Assembly (NCBI RefSeq): GCF_003576645.1
Contig: NC_044930.1
Location: forward strand, 26,602,353 to 26,666,352
Direction of reading: 5' to 3'
DNA from: Ipomoea triloba
Taxonomy: Eukaryota > Streptophyta > Magnoliopsida > Solanales > Convolvulaceae
DNA length: 64,000 bases
Shown here in pieces: positions 35,300 through 45,862 of the stretch; the stretch's first letter is position 1, and each line of letters begins with the position of its first letter. The position numbers and the translations under genes were made by a program. Below the pieces are notes generated by a model. It did not search any database, had not been told where the DNA came from, and saw only the letters and a list, made by a program, of their open reading frames with translations.

Positions 35300-35885
35300 A
35301 GAATTCAGTTCGCGTGCGGTTGATCTTCTCAGGTGCGGTTGTGCGGTGAGAGGAGAGTCATTGATCTTGCCAAAATCAATGTCTAGGATTAATAACATTT
35401 AAAAAAAAAAAAAAAAGCGGTGGCAATTTGGTCATTTTCCATATGGGTCAAACCTAAGGTGCGTAGGGTTTGTGCTTAAGGTGCGTCAGTTCTGCGTATT
35501 TTGTTGAAACTTAAGGCTAGTGCATCAGTCTAAAGTTTTATGTGCGGGCGTTGTTTTACTTCTTAAGGTGTGTGGTTTGACTTCTTAAGGTGCGTGGTTT
35601 GTGTGCTTAAGATGCATCAGTTGCGAAAACTTAAGTGCGTTGGTATAAAGCTTTAGGTGTGTGATTTATATGTTTAAAGTGCGTCAGTTGTTGAAGGAAG
35701 GGTGAAAGAAAGTAACACCACAAAGAGTACAAGATTGAGTATAGAATTGAGTACAATATTGAGTATAAGTTTGAGTACTAGTTGTTATACGCGTGTGTGT
35801 TTATTTATTTATTTAAATTTTCAATGATTTGAGCGTTGATCTAGATTTGATCAACGGCTCAAATATAACCGCACCTTCACACCTT
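35300..35885. mobile_element. Foldback MITE with GTGCGGTT termini
   Basis: The left side has GCGTGCGGTTGATC and GGTGCGGTTGTGCGG. The right side ends AACCGCACCTTCACACC, an inverse match. The interior contains scattered AAGGTGCGTCAGTT and TTGAGTA words in loose tandem. A target duplication was not identified. Confidence 0.5.
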
Positions 35886-35921
35886 CGCCAAGTTTCCGCA
35901 GCAAAACTCATCCCTCCCTCT

Positions 35922-35925
<4 letters not shown>

Positions 35926-35987
<62 letters not shown>
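35926..35987. repeat. (TA)n microsatellite
   Basis: About 30 TA units at the edge of a Helitron end, a likely target or slippage product. Confidence 0.97.
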
Positions 35988-35989
<2 letters not shown>

Positions 35990-36570
35990 AGCCAAAGAAA
36001 GTTAGGCTTATAATTGTAGAAAAAATGACGGTCAAATTATTAAATTAAATGGATGGTTCAGATTATTTAGATTTATATTTTTACTTGAGATTTCCTAATT
36101 TATCCTTAATTATATGATTATCCGTTAAATATTATTATCTTTTCCGTTAATATTCCGTTAACTTTTAACTTACCCATTAATTTCTATAAGTAAAGTCTTA
36201 GGTTCGAACCTCATCCCACTCAAAGTTGGCATAATTGTTGAACATATACTACGAATATGTTAGAGTATATTATTCAAAAGTAAGTAACCCAGTATATTAC
36301 TTTTATTATATTAAATAAATTAGTAGTTACAACAAATAAAATAATATATATGCATTTCTTTAATTTATAATTCGATGTCTACTAAAAAATATCAAAGTTA
36401 TACGAAAAATAATGTTATATATTTATTTACCAAGTATTATGTTAATAACATGGTAAAAATAAAAAAGTAAAACAGTTTGAAGGCAATCATATTTATCACT
36501 TATGGAGGATTTGTTGACAAAGAAGACATTCAAATAACCTAATAAATTGATTTAAAACTCATTATTAAAA
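35988..36570 (+). mobile_element. Truncated Helitron 5' half
   Basis: AAGAGCCAAAGAAAGTTAGGC follows the (TA)n tract and matches the 5' end of the Helitron at 21759-23318 read on its minus strand. Similarity continues through ATGGATGGTTCAGATTATT and the GGTTCGAACCTCATC region and fades near 36570. The TCTACTATACTAAT terminus itself has been replaced by TA repeats. Confidence 0.65.
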
Positions 36571-37084
36571 ATTACAATGTAGGACAATAGAACAATGTGA
36601 TCGACACACTTGATGCATTGAAAAGATGTTAATTCTACAACATTGTTGGAATCAATCTTTCAAATTCAAAAAAAAAAATCGAAAAATAGCTACCGTTACA
36701 GCATTCATTAATCTTGTATGTAAAATCCTTATTGTGCATTCTTTCAATATATTATATTAGAACTAATATAAATTTACAATTCATTTCATTTTCTACAATC
36801 AAGTTGTTAATGCATCAATAGAGCAATATCCCTTGTCTAACCCATCTTTTACCATTATTGAAGGTTCTTGTTTTAAAATTGCTTTCCCTAGCATCCAAAA
36901 ACCCCCAAAACATCTTGATTTACTCAAACCCTCAACCAATGTTTGCTTAGATCCTTATGGATTTCAACACTCTAATGACTAGAACCTAGCTAAACATTCA
37001 AGTACGTGCCATAGTCTCAATTTCCAGTGGAACGACAATTTCACCCTCATTTTCATCATCACCCTTAAATTATATCAGCGTTGA
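36571..37084. other. Non-coding spacer
   Basis: AT-rich; nothing recognisable. Confidence 0.4.
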
Positions 37085-37849
37085 AGGTTAGAATCACAAG
37101 CCACTGAATCAGGGGCTTAAGTGAACCAAGAGATGCCTTTTAAGAGGAGACAAGGGTGCATTATATAGTGTTGAAGATCTTCTGCATACTTGACAAGTGT
37201 ACAACATTGACTAGTCTTCATTCTTGGCCACACATGTGTCCTCCCACTACTTTGCTTCCAGTGCACTTCCCATGCATAAGTATAGCTCTCTGTCCTTTAG
37301 TAAACAAGATAAGTATGTAGTGGCTTAGTGGGTTAGGGACATGTGTTGCCTTGTGGAGGTCACGGATTATACGCCCTGGTAGTGCGCACTTCCTTTAATA
37401 TTTTAATCCACCCCTGAAACCATGGACGTATTTGGTGTGTAACTGCATTCACCAACCTCGTCGGTGGGGCGCTAGCAGTATGATGGGTCCAGCATCTCCC
37501 CTAGCGGCCACGTCCCATCGGTGGGATTCAGGTGAGGTCCCCCGCCAGCAGTTCCACCTTCTCGGTGGCTACTTCTCTCTTCTCTTTTATTTTTTGTACC
37601 ACTATGCCTTTGTCTTCTTGGCCCAACAAAACTTGGGCTAAGACTTATCTAATAAGATGGGCCTCGCAGGGTCTATATCGCCATCTTGTGTTTATATATA
37701 TGTGTGTGTGTATGTGTGCGATCGTGTGTGTATTTTATAAAAGAAATAGAATTTATTTTATAATTTATAACTTATTTTAAGTTAATTAAAATAAATTATA
37801 AGTTTTGTTTGGCAAAAAATAAAAAGTTTAAAACAATAATTTATTTTGA

Positions 37850-37952
37850 AACTACGATCTAATATTTAGAAAAAGCATATAATTCCTATTCCTATAATAA
37901 TAATATTATTATTAATAATAACATGAATGTCATTATTATTATTATTATTATT

Positions 37953-38009
<57 letters not shown>

Positions 38010-38215
38010 ATTATTATTATTATTATTTTATAAGGGTATTTATGTCTTTTAAAATATATTTCATTCATATTCCTTAAACCAACCAAACACTGTAATATAA
38101 TTCCTAAAGTCTATTTCTTCCGCGAACCAAACAATAGAATACAATTACTATTCCATTCCTTATGGAATAGCATTCCTATTACTTCAAAATTCATTCCGTG
38201 AACCAAACGTGCTGT
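37850..38215. mobile_element. MITE remnant with (TTG)n microsatellite
   Basis: Present only in copy 1 of the segmental duplication. The right end CATTCCGTGAACCAAACGTG is a typical MITE terminus; the left end is not matched. A (TTG)n tract of about 19 units lies at 37953-38010 between ATT tracts. Confidence 0.5.
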
Positions 38216-38421
38216 AAAAAAAATTGATACCTTATGCTTTTCTCAGTAAAGCAAGAAAACATAAACTCTTCCTCATTCTATATTTAGTTATGTTTTTCGA
38301 ATAGTCTTAGTGATAAAATAAAATTAAAAAAAAAAGAAAAAAAAAAAGAACAAGAATGAAAAATCAGCTTTGCAAATATTAAAGAACACCGTACCGCATC
38401 TCTTGGCAGCTACCATTTTAC

Positions 38422-38967
38422 CGCAAATTATATCGTGGACCACGCATCAAAACGACGTCGTTTTGATTAATTTAAACAGACGGATGAATTCGCGCCACTC
38501 ACTTTCAGTTCATATACACTGCAGTTACATTTCAACACAACTTCAATTACATTTCAACATAACTGCAGTTACATTTCAACACAACTACAGTTACATTTTG
38601 ATATAACTACAGTTTCATTCGATAATATAAAAACGCAAATGTGAAACTGTTATTCAGTATCAGTTCATATACACTACAGTTACATTTCAACACAACTACA
38701 GTTACATTTCGATATAACTACAGTTTCATTCGATAATATAAAACACAAATGTGAAATGTTATTCAGTATCATACACTGCAGTTACATTTCAACACAACCA
38801 CAGTTACATTTCAATATAACTACAGTTTCATTCGATAATATCAAAACAAATGTAAGGCAGTATCTTTTGAGATGAACTGTAGTGTCAATTATGGACTTCG
38901 TCTCTCACTTACTAAAACGACGTCGTTTTGGGACCACGGTCCACCGCGGTCCACGATATAAGGACTG
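38422..38967. mobile_element. Mutator-type MITE, family B copy 3
   Basis: An exact 9-bp duplication CCATTTTAC flanks it (38413-38421 and 38968-38976). The other copy of the segmental duplication reads GCTACCATTTTACAGCAC without any insert (about 41870-41889), which is a clean empty site. The termini are CGCAAATTATATCGTGG and, inverted, CAGTCCTTATATCGTGG. The interior is the same tandem array as at 19501. Confidence 0.93.
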
Positions 38968-39190
38968 CCATTTTACAGCACTACTTTGACTGATGTTTCA
39001 AAAAAAAAAAAACTACTTTGACTGGCAAGGAAAGAAATTCCTGAACCCATTGCTGAATTTAGCAACACGTGCTGGAAAAGTCGGAGTCCGTGTTTGGTTC
39101 AAAATAGACTTTTTAATTTATTTCACTATCACGGTACCACTGAACTCTTTTAACTCGACATGATCACCAGTCACCACTCAATCAATTAAT

Positions 39191-40475
39191 ATATATTTAT
39201 AATATGCTTATAAGCAAAATTGTGGTTCCAAAATAAACTCTATGCAGTGTAGATCATTGAACCATGCCAATATGAACATTGAAATAATATGAGAAATTAA
39301 TTAAGTAGGTAAATTAAACATTTCACGTTGTGCATGCATGTAAAATTACATTAGGGGATATTGACAGAAATTTGGAAATGCATAAAAAATTATCTCATCA
39401 TATTCGCAGCAAATTTTTCTTTTCAGAAATAAATTTATTAATATGCTGCAAATTTATTGCCCGTTTAGTCAAAAATGGCCACTGTAGACTATGGCCAGGG
39501 CCATGGGTGCGTAGGTGTTTTTATACCAATTGGTTGAATTCTACTAGTTTCCAAGTATTTAGTTTTCTATCAACTCTTAAAAGTCGTTAGAATGGGGTAG
39601 GGTTTGCTAGTTGATGTTGATACTTGAGAATATGCATCTTAAAAAAAAAACGCACATAAACGAATTTAATTAGGTGGTGTTTGAATTGGTTTGATATATA
39701 GTTTTGCACCATATTATGAATTTTGATACCCATTATCATATTTGTTTGCCTACTTTTGCCATCCTACTATTCGATTCAAATCCTGTAGTAATTACAAAAG
39801 TCATTACACGTACTTTTACTCTCCTATTTTTTTTTAACAATAATGGAAAACAACGTAACTTATCTATTTGATATACAATAGTAGCAATAGTAGCATTTGG
39901 AAAACAACTTATCTATTTCAATGAATTCAATATATATACTCACTGTCCCTATCTTTTCTTTCGATAAAATCTCTCTAAGCAATTTTAGCTCAAAATACAA
40001 TTCATTTACATCAATATCACACATTGTTCATCTCTCTTAAGAGCTGCTTCTAAACAAATGTAACAAGACTTCAAATTCATATCAGCTATCGATTGTAACT
40101 TGTCAAAACTAAACAAAAAAAAAAAAGCGAAAGTTCCTTCATATACTTCATATTGCTCAAACTTGAGTCAATGAAATAATAGCTAGATCTATAATGTATA
40201 AATTAAAAAATAATGAATCCTAAAAGATTCTTGTGGTGATAATGAAATGTCACCAACACTCTCATCTCCAATTAGGTTTTAAAGCAATTGCCAATTGGAC
40301 TCAATTTCACCTTATCACAAATTGACTTAATCTCCATGCACTTAGCCTGAAATTCTGTAAACTATATATACACATAATTTTTTAAAAATACGGGTATTGA
40401 TGGTTTTGTCGGGACCGGGTCTACCATAAATTGAGTATAAATGTACAGAATGGGGCCAGGGATGGAAAAATAGTA
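39191..40475. other. Non-coding spacer with diverged repeat
   Basis: 39230-39410 is a diverged copy of 19315-19490 (words CCATGCCAA(T/C)ATGAACATTGAA and AATTAAGTAGGTAAA). The rest is AT-rich and shows no gene. Confidence 0.45.
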
Positions 40476-40733
40476 TTCCCTCTGTCCCATTTTATGTGTC
40501 TGGTTCGGTTAACGAGGTTTGACTGAAGTTATTTTTAATTCAATTTTTCATTATATTTAGTTTAGTATTAATATACAAAATTTATATATTTAGAAACTAC
40601 ACTAAAAGTACTATTAAACACAAAAATTCAAATTTAAAAATAAGTAAAAAATAATAACGAAAATAACCAAAGAAGAAAGAGTTGGTTTGACCAATGAATG
40701 GTAAGTAAGGCAAATAAAACGAGACAGAAGGAG
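40476..40733. mobile_element. Stowaway-type MITE
   Basis: The left end TTCCCTCTGTCCCATTTTAT and inverse right end CTCCTTCTGTCTCGTTTTAT match the CTCCCTCYGT terminus of Tc1/mariner Stowaway elements. A TA dinucleotide flanks each side (40474-40475 and 40734-40735). 258 bp, AT-rich, non-coding. Confidence 0.88.
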
Positions 40734-40882
40734 TAGTATTATTGCTAATGGCATTGGGCCCGAGATACTAGCTCAAAACGGTAATTGAAATAATAAATTA
40801 AATAAATAATACAAGCTATAACACAAATAGTGGGTCATATATAAATAATAATGATGTTGCTAGGAGTCAATCCATGTGTACG

Positions 40883-42041
40883 CGTTGAAGGTTAGGATCG
40901 CAAGCCACTGGATCAGGGGATTAAGTAAACCAAGGGATGCCTTTTAAGAGGAGGCAATGGTGCGTTATATAGTGTTGAAGATCTTCTGGATACTTGACAA
41001 GTGTACAACATCGACTAGTCTTCATTCTTGCCCACACATTCAGTGCACTTCCCATGCATAAGTGTAGCTCTCTGTCCTTTAGTAAACAAGATAAGTATGT
41101 AATGGCTTAGTGGTTAGGGACATGTGTTGCCTTGTGGACGTCACAGATTATACTCACTGGCAGTGCACACTTCCTTTAATATGTTAATCCACCCCTGAAA
41201 CCATGGACATATTTGGTGTGTAACTGCATTCACTAACCCCGTCAATGGGGCGCCAGCAGTATGATGGGTCTGACATCGCCCCTGGCGGCCACGTCCGATC
41301 ACTGAGATTCAGCAGGTGAGGTCCCCCGCTAGCAGTCCCACCCTCCCATCTCTCTTCTCTTTTATTTTTTGGACCACCATGTCTTTGTCTTCTTGGCCCA
41401 ACAAAACTTGGACCAAGACTTATTCAATAAGATGGGCCTCGTAGGGTCTATATCGCCATCTTGTGTTTATATATGTGTGTGTATTTTATAAAAGAAATAG
41501 AATTTATTTTAGAATTTATAACTTATTTTAAATTAATTAAAATAAGTTATAAGTTTTGTTTGGTAAAAAATAAAAAGTTTAAAATAATAATTTATTTTGA
41601 AGCATGACTCACTTTGAAGCATGACTCACTATATTGTTTCAAAAATAAGCCTTGAGCTTTTCATTATATTTTCAATTTCTATCCTTATTACTCAAAAAAA
41701 TTGACACCTTATGCTTTTCTCAGTAAAACAATAAAACATAAACTCCTCCTCATTCTATCTTCAGTAATGTTTTTCGAATAATCTTAGTGATAAAATAAAA
41801 TTAAAAAAAAAAAAGAGAATGAAAAATCAGCTTTGCAAAGATTAAAGAACACCGTACCCCATCTCTTGGCAGCTACCATTTTACAGCACAACTACTTTGA
41901 CTGGGAAGGAAAGAAATTCCTGAACCCATTGTTGAATTTAGCAACACGTGCTGGAAAAGTAGGAGTGCGTGCTTGGTTGAAAAAAGACTTTTTAATTTAT
42001 TTCACTATCACCGTAGTGTTAACTCGACATGATAACCAGTC
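40883..42041 (+). repeat. Segmental duplication, copy 2
   Basis: Partner of 37085-39190, 3.8 kb away in direct orientation. It lacks both inserts of copy 1. It ends where an LTR retrotransposon starts at 42042. Confidence 0.92.
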
Positions 42042-42404
42042 TGTAAAACTTTTCCCTAATACAATATATATTATATATTGTGGGTCTTAATAATGTGGTG
42101 CAAGTGGACTAGACCCATTAAGTTATAACACCATTATGCCTATATAAAGCCTGCATTGATGGGATGCAGACAATATATAGCACCTTAAGTTATGGTGCTC
42201 AGATTAACCAGCATGCCATCTAGGGTTCTGAGTTAAGTGTGAGACAAAACGATTAATCCCTTGCAGATTTACAGTTCAAGAGGCAACACAAGAAAGCATC
42301 AACCATGGCTAGAGATCAACACGACTTATGATTCCGCTACTACGAGTTAAGTTTCTCGTATATTTATTCTGTAGGTTTAGATCAGACAGATTTATGATCT
42401 TACA
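42042..42404 (+). mobile_element. 5' LTR of truncated LTR retrotransposon
   Basis: 363 bp from TGTAAAAC to CTTACA, homologous to the solo LTR at 335-730, with the conserved core-promoter stretch CTATATAAAGCCTGC (about 42138-42152). It is followed by TTGGTATCTAAGAGCC, a one-insertion variant of the copia primer-binding site TGGTATCAGAGCC. Confidence 0.8.
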
Positions 42405-43650
42405 TTTGGTATCTAAGAGCCTTTATAATCTCTTGTCTTGTTTTGCCTAAAACAAATTAAGTTTTGTTTTGCCTAAAACAAATTAAGTTAAGTTTGCATA
42501 TACATCAAGTTTCTTGTATATGTTTTGTATATTAATTCGTTGAAATATACATACAAAATATATCTATTTAGTCAAGATATAATTAAGCAATTTAGTGTGT
42601 ATGTTTTGAATGGATTAATTACAACTGCTGAATTAATTTTGGTATTGAGAAATTCTAATTTCGTTTTTTTTTTCTTTTAATCTCGAGATTATCGTTTTTA
42701 TAATACTGCCGTCGATCGATTTATTAAAAAAAAAACTCTATTTTTCTACGACCGAGTTTTTCCTCCGGTCGCCGTCGCTATTGAGCCAAGCTTGCATGGA
42801 AGACGGAGCATCGCCAGATTTGGTCGCCGGTTACCATCTCCGTTTGATGAATGAGGGCTAGATTTACGAGGTTGAGGCGAGATAGGCAGATGATGGTGTT
42901 CGGGTGTTCGGTGCTTCAGGCTGCTGCCGGCGCGACATGGTTTCGTTGGCTGCGGGCGGGCGGCGGTGGCTGCCATGGACGCTGCATATGAGGCTTGGTG
43001 GCGTTGGACGACGAGGAGAGCTGCAGAGTCGAGCTGGACTCTCCGTCGACGTCGTTGCGGGCTTTGGGCCGCCGGCTGCCATGGACGACAACAGCAAGCT
43101 TCATCTCGTCCTTCCGGTGGCGACGGTGCGACGAAGACGGCGGCGGTGTCCTGCTGTCGCCCTCTTCCCTCCTTCAGGCGGTGCCTTCGCTGCTTCTTTC
43201 CGGCCTGCTTCTCTGTCCTGCGGTCGCTGCTTCTTCCATTGCACTGGTTCTGGTGACCTACGAAGATGACAGAGTTGCTGCGCTGGTTCAAGGTGACGCA
43301 CTGTTATTTTTCTTTCCTATTAAATTGCAATTGCAATTATCATTATTTACCATATATATGTTTATTTGTCTTATTTAAGGTTGCTTATTAAAATTTGGTA
43401 ATTGGTTGGTCTAAATATTACCATATTAATATTACCATATTATATTTTTTTGACAAGTGGTAAATGCATGATAATTGTTTGTTTTGTAATATTAATGCCT
43501 TTAGTTTTCCTTTTAATTTTGGCATTAAATTCATAATTAAATTATTATTCAATTTTGAGCAAATATGAAGCATTGATTTTGCTATTTTAATTTTAATTTA
43601 ATTTTGGGCTCATATTAAATTGCCTGAATTATTGCAATTTATTTAGGATA
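42405..43650 (+). mobile_element. Leader and GC-rich start of truncated LTR retrotransposon
   Basis: After the primer site comes a T-rich leader with a 26-bp tandem duplication (about 42436-42490), then a sharply GC-rich block at 42740-43270. Frames are open on both strands there because of composition. None carries a recognisable gag motif, so I do not assign a protein. AT-rich sequence follows, and a Helitron end begins at 43651. Confidence 0.4.
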
Positions 43651-44097
43651 CTAGTTTTATACGCGCATTGTGCGAATGGGTTAATGCCCAATGTTTATAT
43701 TTAAATAAATATTTGAAAATATATCAATGCAAGATTATAGATGAGAAGTTTATACATGGATAATTGAATGTCGAATTTTTTTATTTAAATATATAACTCA
43801 AAGTATATGAATCCAAGATAATATACAAAATTCATTATAATTATTACTAAAAAAATGTTTGTAACCTTGTAAAATCGATAATCTAAGTATTTGGTCTAAA
43901 AATGATAGTCTAAATAAATACTACTTTTAAAATAATTTTTCTAAGTGGTTCTTAATTTTCTTTTGAGTAACATTGTCATTGTCTTCATCTTTACTATTTG
44001 TTCTCTTCCTTTTTGTTGGTAATGTGTTATTCGCAATTCGGATATTGTTGGTAGCATAGATGACAACGTCATGCAATGAGGTTATGATATAGGAGCT
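43651..44097 (-). mobile_element. Helitron 3, 3' part, interrupted by the retroelement array
   Basis: It starts with the same CTAGTTTTATACGCGCATTG end as 21759 and is collinear with 21759-22200 up to ATATAGGAGCT. The reference Helitron continues directly with ATGGAC; here the retroelement is inserted at that point, and the Helitron resumes after 58807. Confidence 0.88.
44093..44097. other. Target-site duplication GAGCT (left)
   Basis: GAGCT occurs once in the uninterrupted Helitron (22200-22206 region) and on both outer sides of the array, here and at 58803-58807. Confidence 0.9.
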
Positions 44098-45627
44098 TGA
44101 TAAGTGCAAAAGATGCCATCTTTATAAGGTTGTTATCGGATCGTCTAGTGCACAATTCGTAGCTTTTGTGTTTGATTTGTCCCTTTATTGCGTTAGAATG
44201 CTTCATATTGCCATTGGACCCCGTTCCACACTTGGTTAATCATTTTGTAGGTAAAAAGATGGGCAAAAAGGCAGAAAATGGCTAGATTTTGAAGAAGGAT
44301 TCACGAGTCGAAGTTGGAGTGCGAAATACACCATGGACGCCCAGTGGACGCCCAGTGGACGCCCTAGTGGACGCGCGTCCACCATGCGTCCACCCTTGCG
44401 TCCAACTTTTCGCTCTCTGATTCTCGCACAGCAGAACAGCAGTCTGCTGTGGACGCGCCGTGGACGCGCGCAGCAGAACAGCAGTCTGCTGTGGACGCGC
44501 CGTGGACGCGCGCGTCCAGCACGCGTCCACCAAGCAGCTCTCTGAAGTTGAAGTCTGTGCAGCAGAAACGCAGTGGACGCCCCAGTGGACGCGCGTCCAG
44601 CGTGCGTCCACCCGTGCGTCCAGCGCGGAAAATTGGCGGTTGGGCGAGATTTAAAAGGGGAATTGAGCCATTTTTCAGGGGATCGATCACACTTCAATTT
44701 TAGATCTCTTTAGAATATTTCTCTCTCTAGGATTAGCCTAGAGAGATCTCCCCCAATTCACTCCACATTCCCAATTCACTCCACATTGCAATTCTTAGTT
44801 TAGATTAGAATTAGAGAAGAATTCCATTGTTGCAAGATTGAGATCTACATTCAATTTCAAGTTCAAGGTTTAATTTCAAGCTAAGTCTTCCTTTTAATTT
44901 CTTGTCATTACTTTTGCTTTTGCTATTTCAATTTCAAGTATGATTAGATAGATCTTTGTGGATTTGGATTGAGCAATCTTTTATGGATGTTCTTGAGCTT
45001 TGAATTGATCAATTAGGTTTTGCAATTGCTTTGATTATGAGTTTGATTGTGTGAATGGTGATCTTCTTTGACTCTTGTGTGGGAATGATCAACCTATATG
45101 AGAGGTGTTTAGAGAAGGAGTCTCACCTACGAGAGTAGGGATACTCCTTAGCTTAGCCTACCACGTTTCCTTCCCACCTTTGAGAAAAGGGGGATTGGAA
45201 GGCAAATAGCACACCATGTGTTCGATAATTTGCCTCACCTAGCCTAGTTGCCATGAGAATGGGACTATGGACTAGATGATAGGCCAATGACCACGAGAGT
45301 GGCGTTGGCATAGTTGTCTTGCCTCATTTTCATTATCTAAGTGTTGCTAGCCTAGTATCTTAGGAAATCAAGGATACCTATATGAGTTGCAATATCCAAA
45401 TCCTCCTTTCCACTTAATTGTTTCCTTTGTTTGTTCCTTATTTTCCTTATGTTTCATGCACCTTTCTTACCTATGTTTGGGTTAGCTTTCAAACACTAAA
45501 CACTCTTGTGCTTAATCCCCTTACCGCTTGAATTCCCTCCTTGCCATCCTTTGAGAACGATACTCGGGAACTTCTTCCCGTTTTACCACCTATTACTTTC
45601 CATCCACCGCGAAAACTACACCCTTCA
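44098..45627 (+). mobile_element. LTR 1 of non-autonomous retroelement array
   Basis: 1530 bp, TGATAAGTGC...ACACCCTTCA. It contains a CpG-rich block (44333-44622) with about 18 copies of GGACGC or GCGTCC, a core-promoter-like GATTTAAAAGGGG at about 44649, and a polypyrimidine 3' part. A 42-bp duplication (44429-44512) is absent from the other LTRs. Confidence 0.92.
44333..44622. repeat. GGACGC/GCGTCC cluster in LTR
   Basis: GTGGACGC words in both orientations, often as GTGGACGCGCGTCCAC palindromes, in a block much richer in CpG than its surroundings. It lies just upstream of the putative promoter, so it is positioned like an enhancer. The number and spacing of words differ between LTR copies. 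Confidence 0.9.
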
Positions 45628-45629
45628 AA

Positions 45630-45646
45630 TGGCGCCGTTGCCGGGG
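45630..45646 (+). promoter_or_regulatory. Primer-binding site
   Basis: TGGCGCCGTTGCCGGGG two bases after the LTR. It is the reverse complement of the 3' end expected for a plant tRNA, and the same site is used by Athila/Tat-type Gypsy elements and related non-autonomous derivatives. From memory I assign it to tRNA-Asp. Confidence 0.85.
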
Positions 45647-45862
45647 ATGGCATCGGTTTTTGAGTAGTAAGTGCCTTTGGATTAACATGAGCAAGTGTTC
45701 AAGTTAGAGAGTCTAACCCCCCCTTTTTACTTTCTATTTTTGCAATTTACTTTGTTTACATTTTAATCTTTTTGTCATTTCAATTGCTACTACTCTCACT
45801 CGCAACTACTTCTAGTTGCAAAACACTCTCTTATCTTTGTGTTGATAGGTTGATCCTCTATA

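Larger units (their letters stand above)
37085..39190 (+). repeat. Segmental duplication, copy 1
   Basis: Collinear with 40883-42041: GCGTTGAAGGTTAG, the GTGTTGAAGATCTTCTG block, a gene-poor block with GGGCGC(T/C)AGCAGTATGATG, and the 3' part with ACACCGTACC and GGAAAGAAATTCCTGAACC. Copy 1 is longer because of a MITE-like/microsatellite insertion (37850-38215) and a Mutator-type MITE (38422-38967). Confidence 0.92.

Noticed and set aside
35813..35995. Ile-Tyr repeat frame
   Set aside because: Direct translation of a (TA)n tract.
37892..38086. Poly-Thr/Ile frame
   Set aside because: Translation of TTG/ATT microsatellite on the minus strand.
42746..43378. Several overlapping frames of 60-181 codons on both strands
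   Set aside because: The block is GC-rich, so stops are rare in all frames. None has a known domain, and the context is a retrotransposon leader.
44236..44703. Arg/Ala/Trp-rich frames over the LTR CpG cluster
   Set aside because: Produced by the GGACGC repeat in every frame and repeated in each LTR; not genes.
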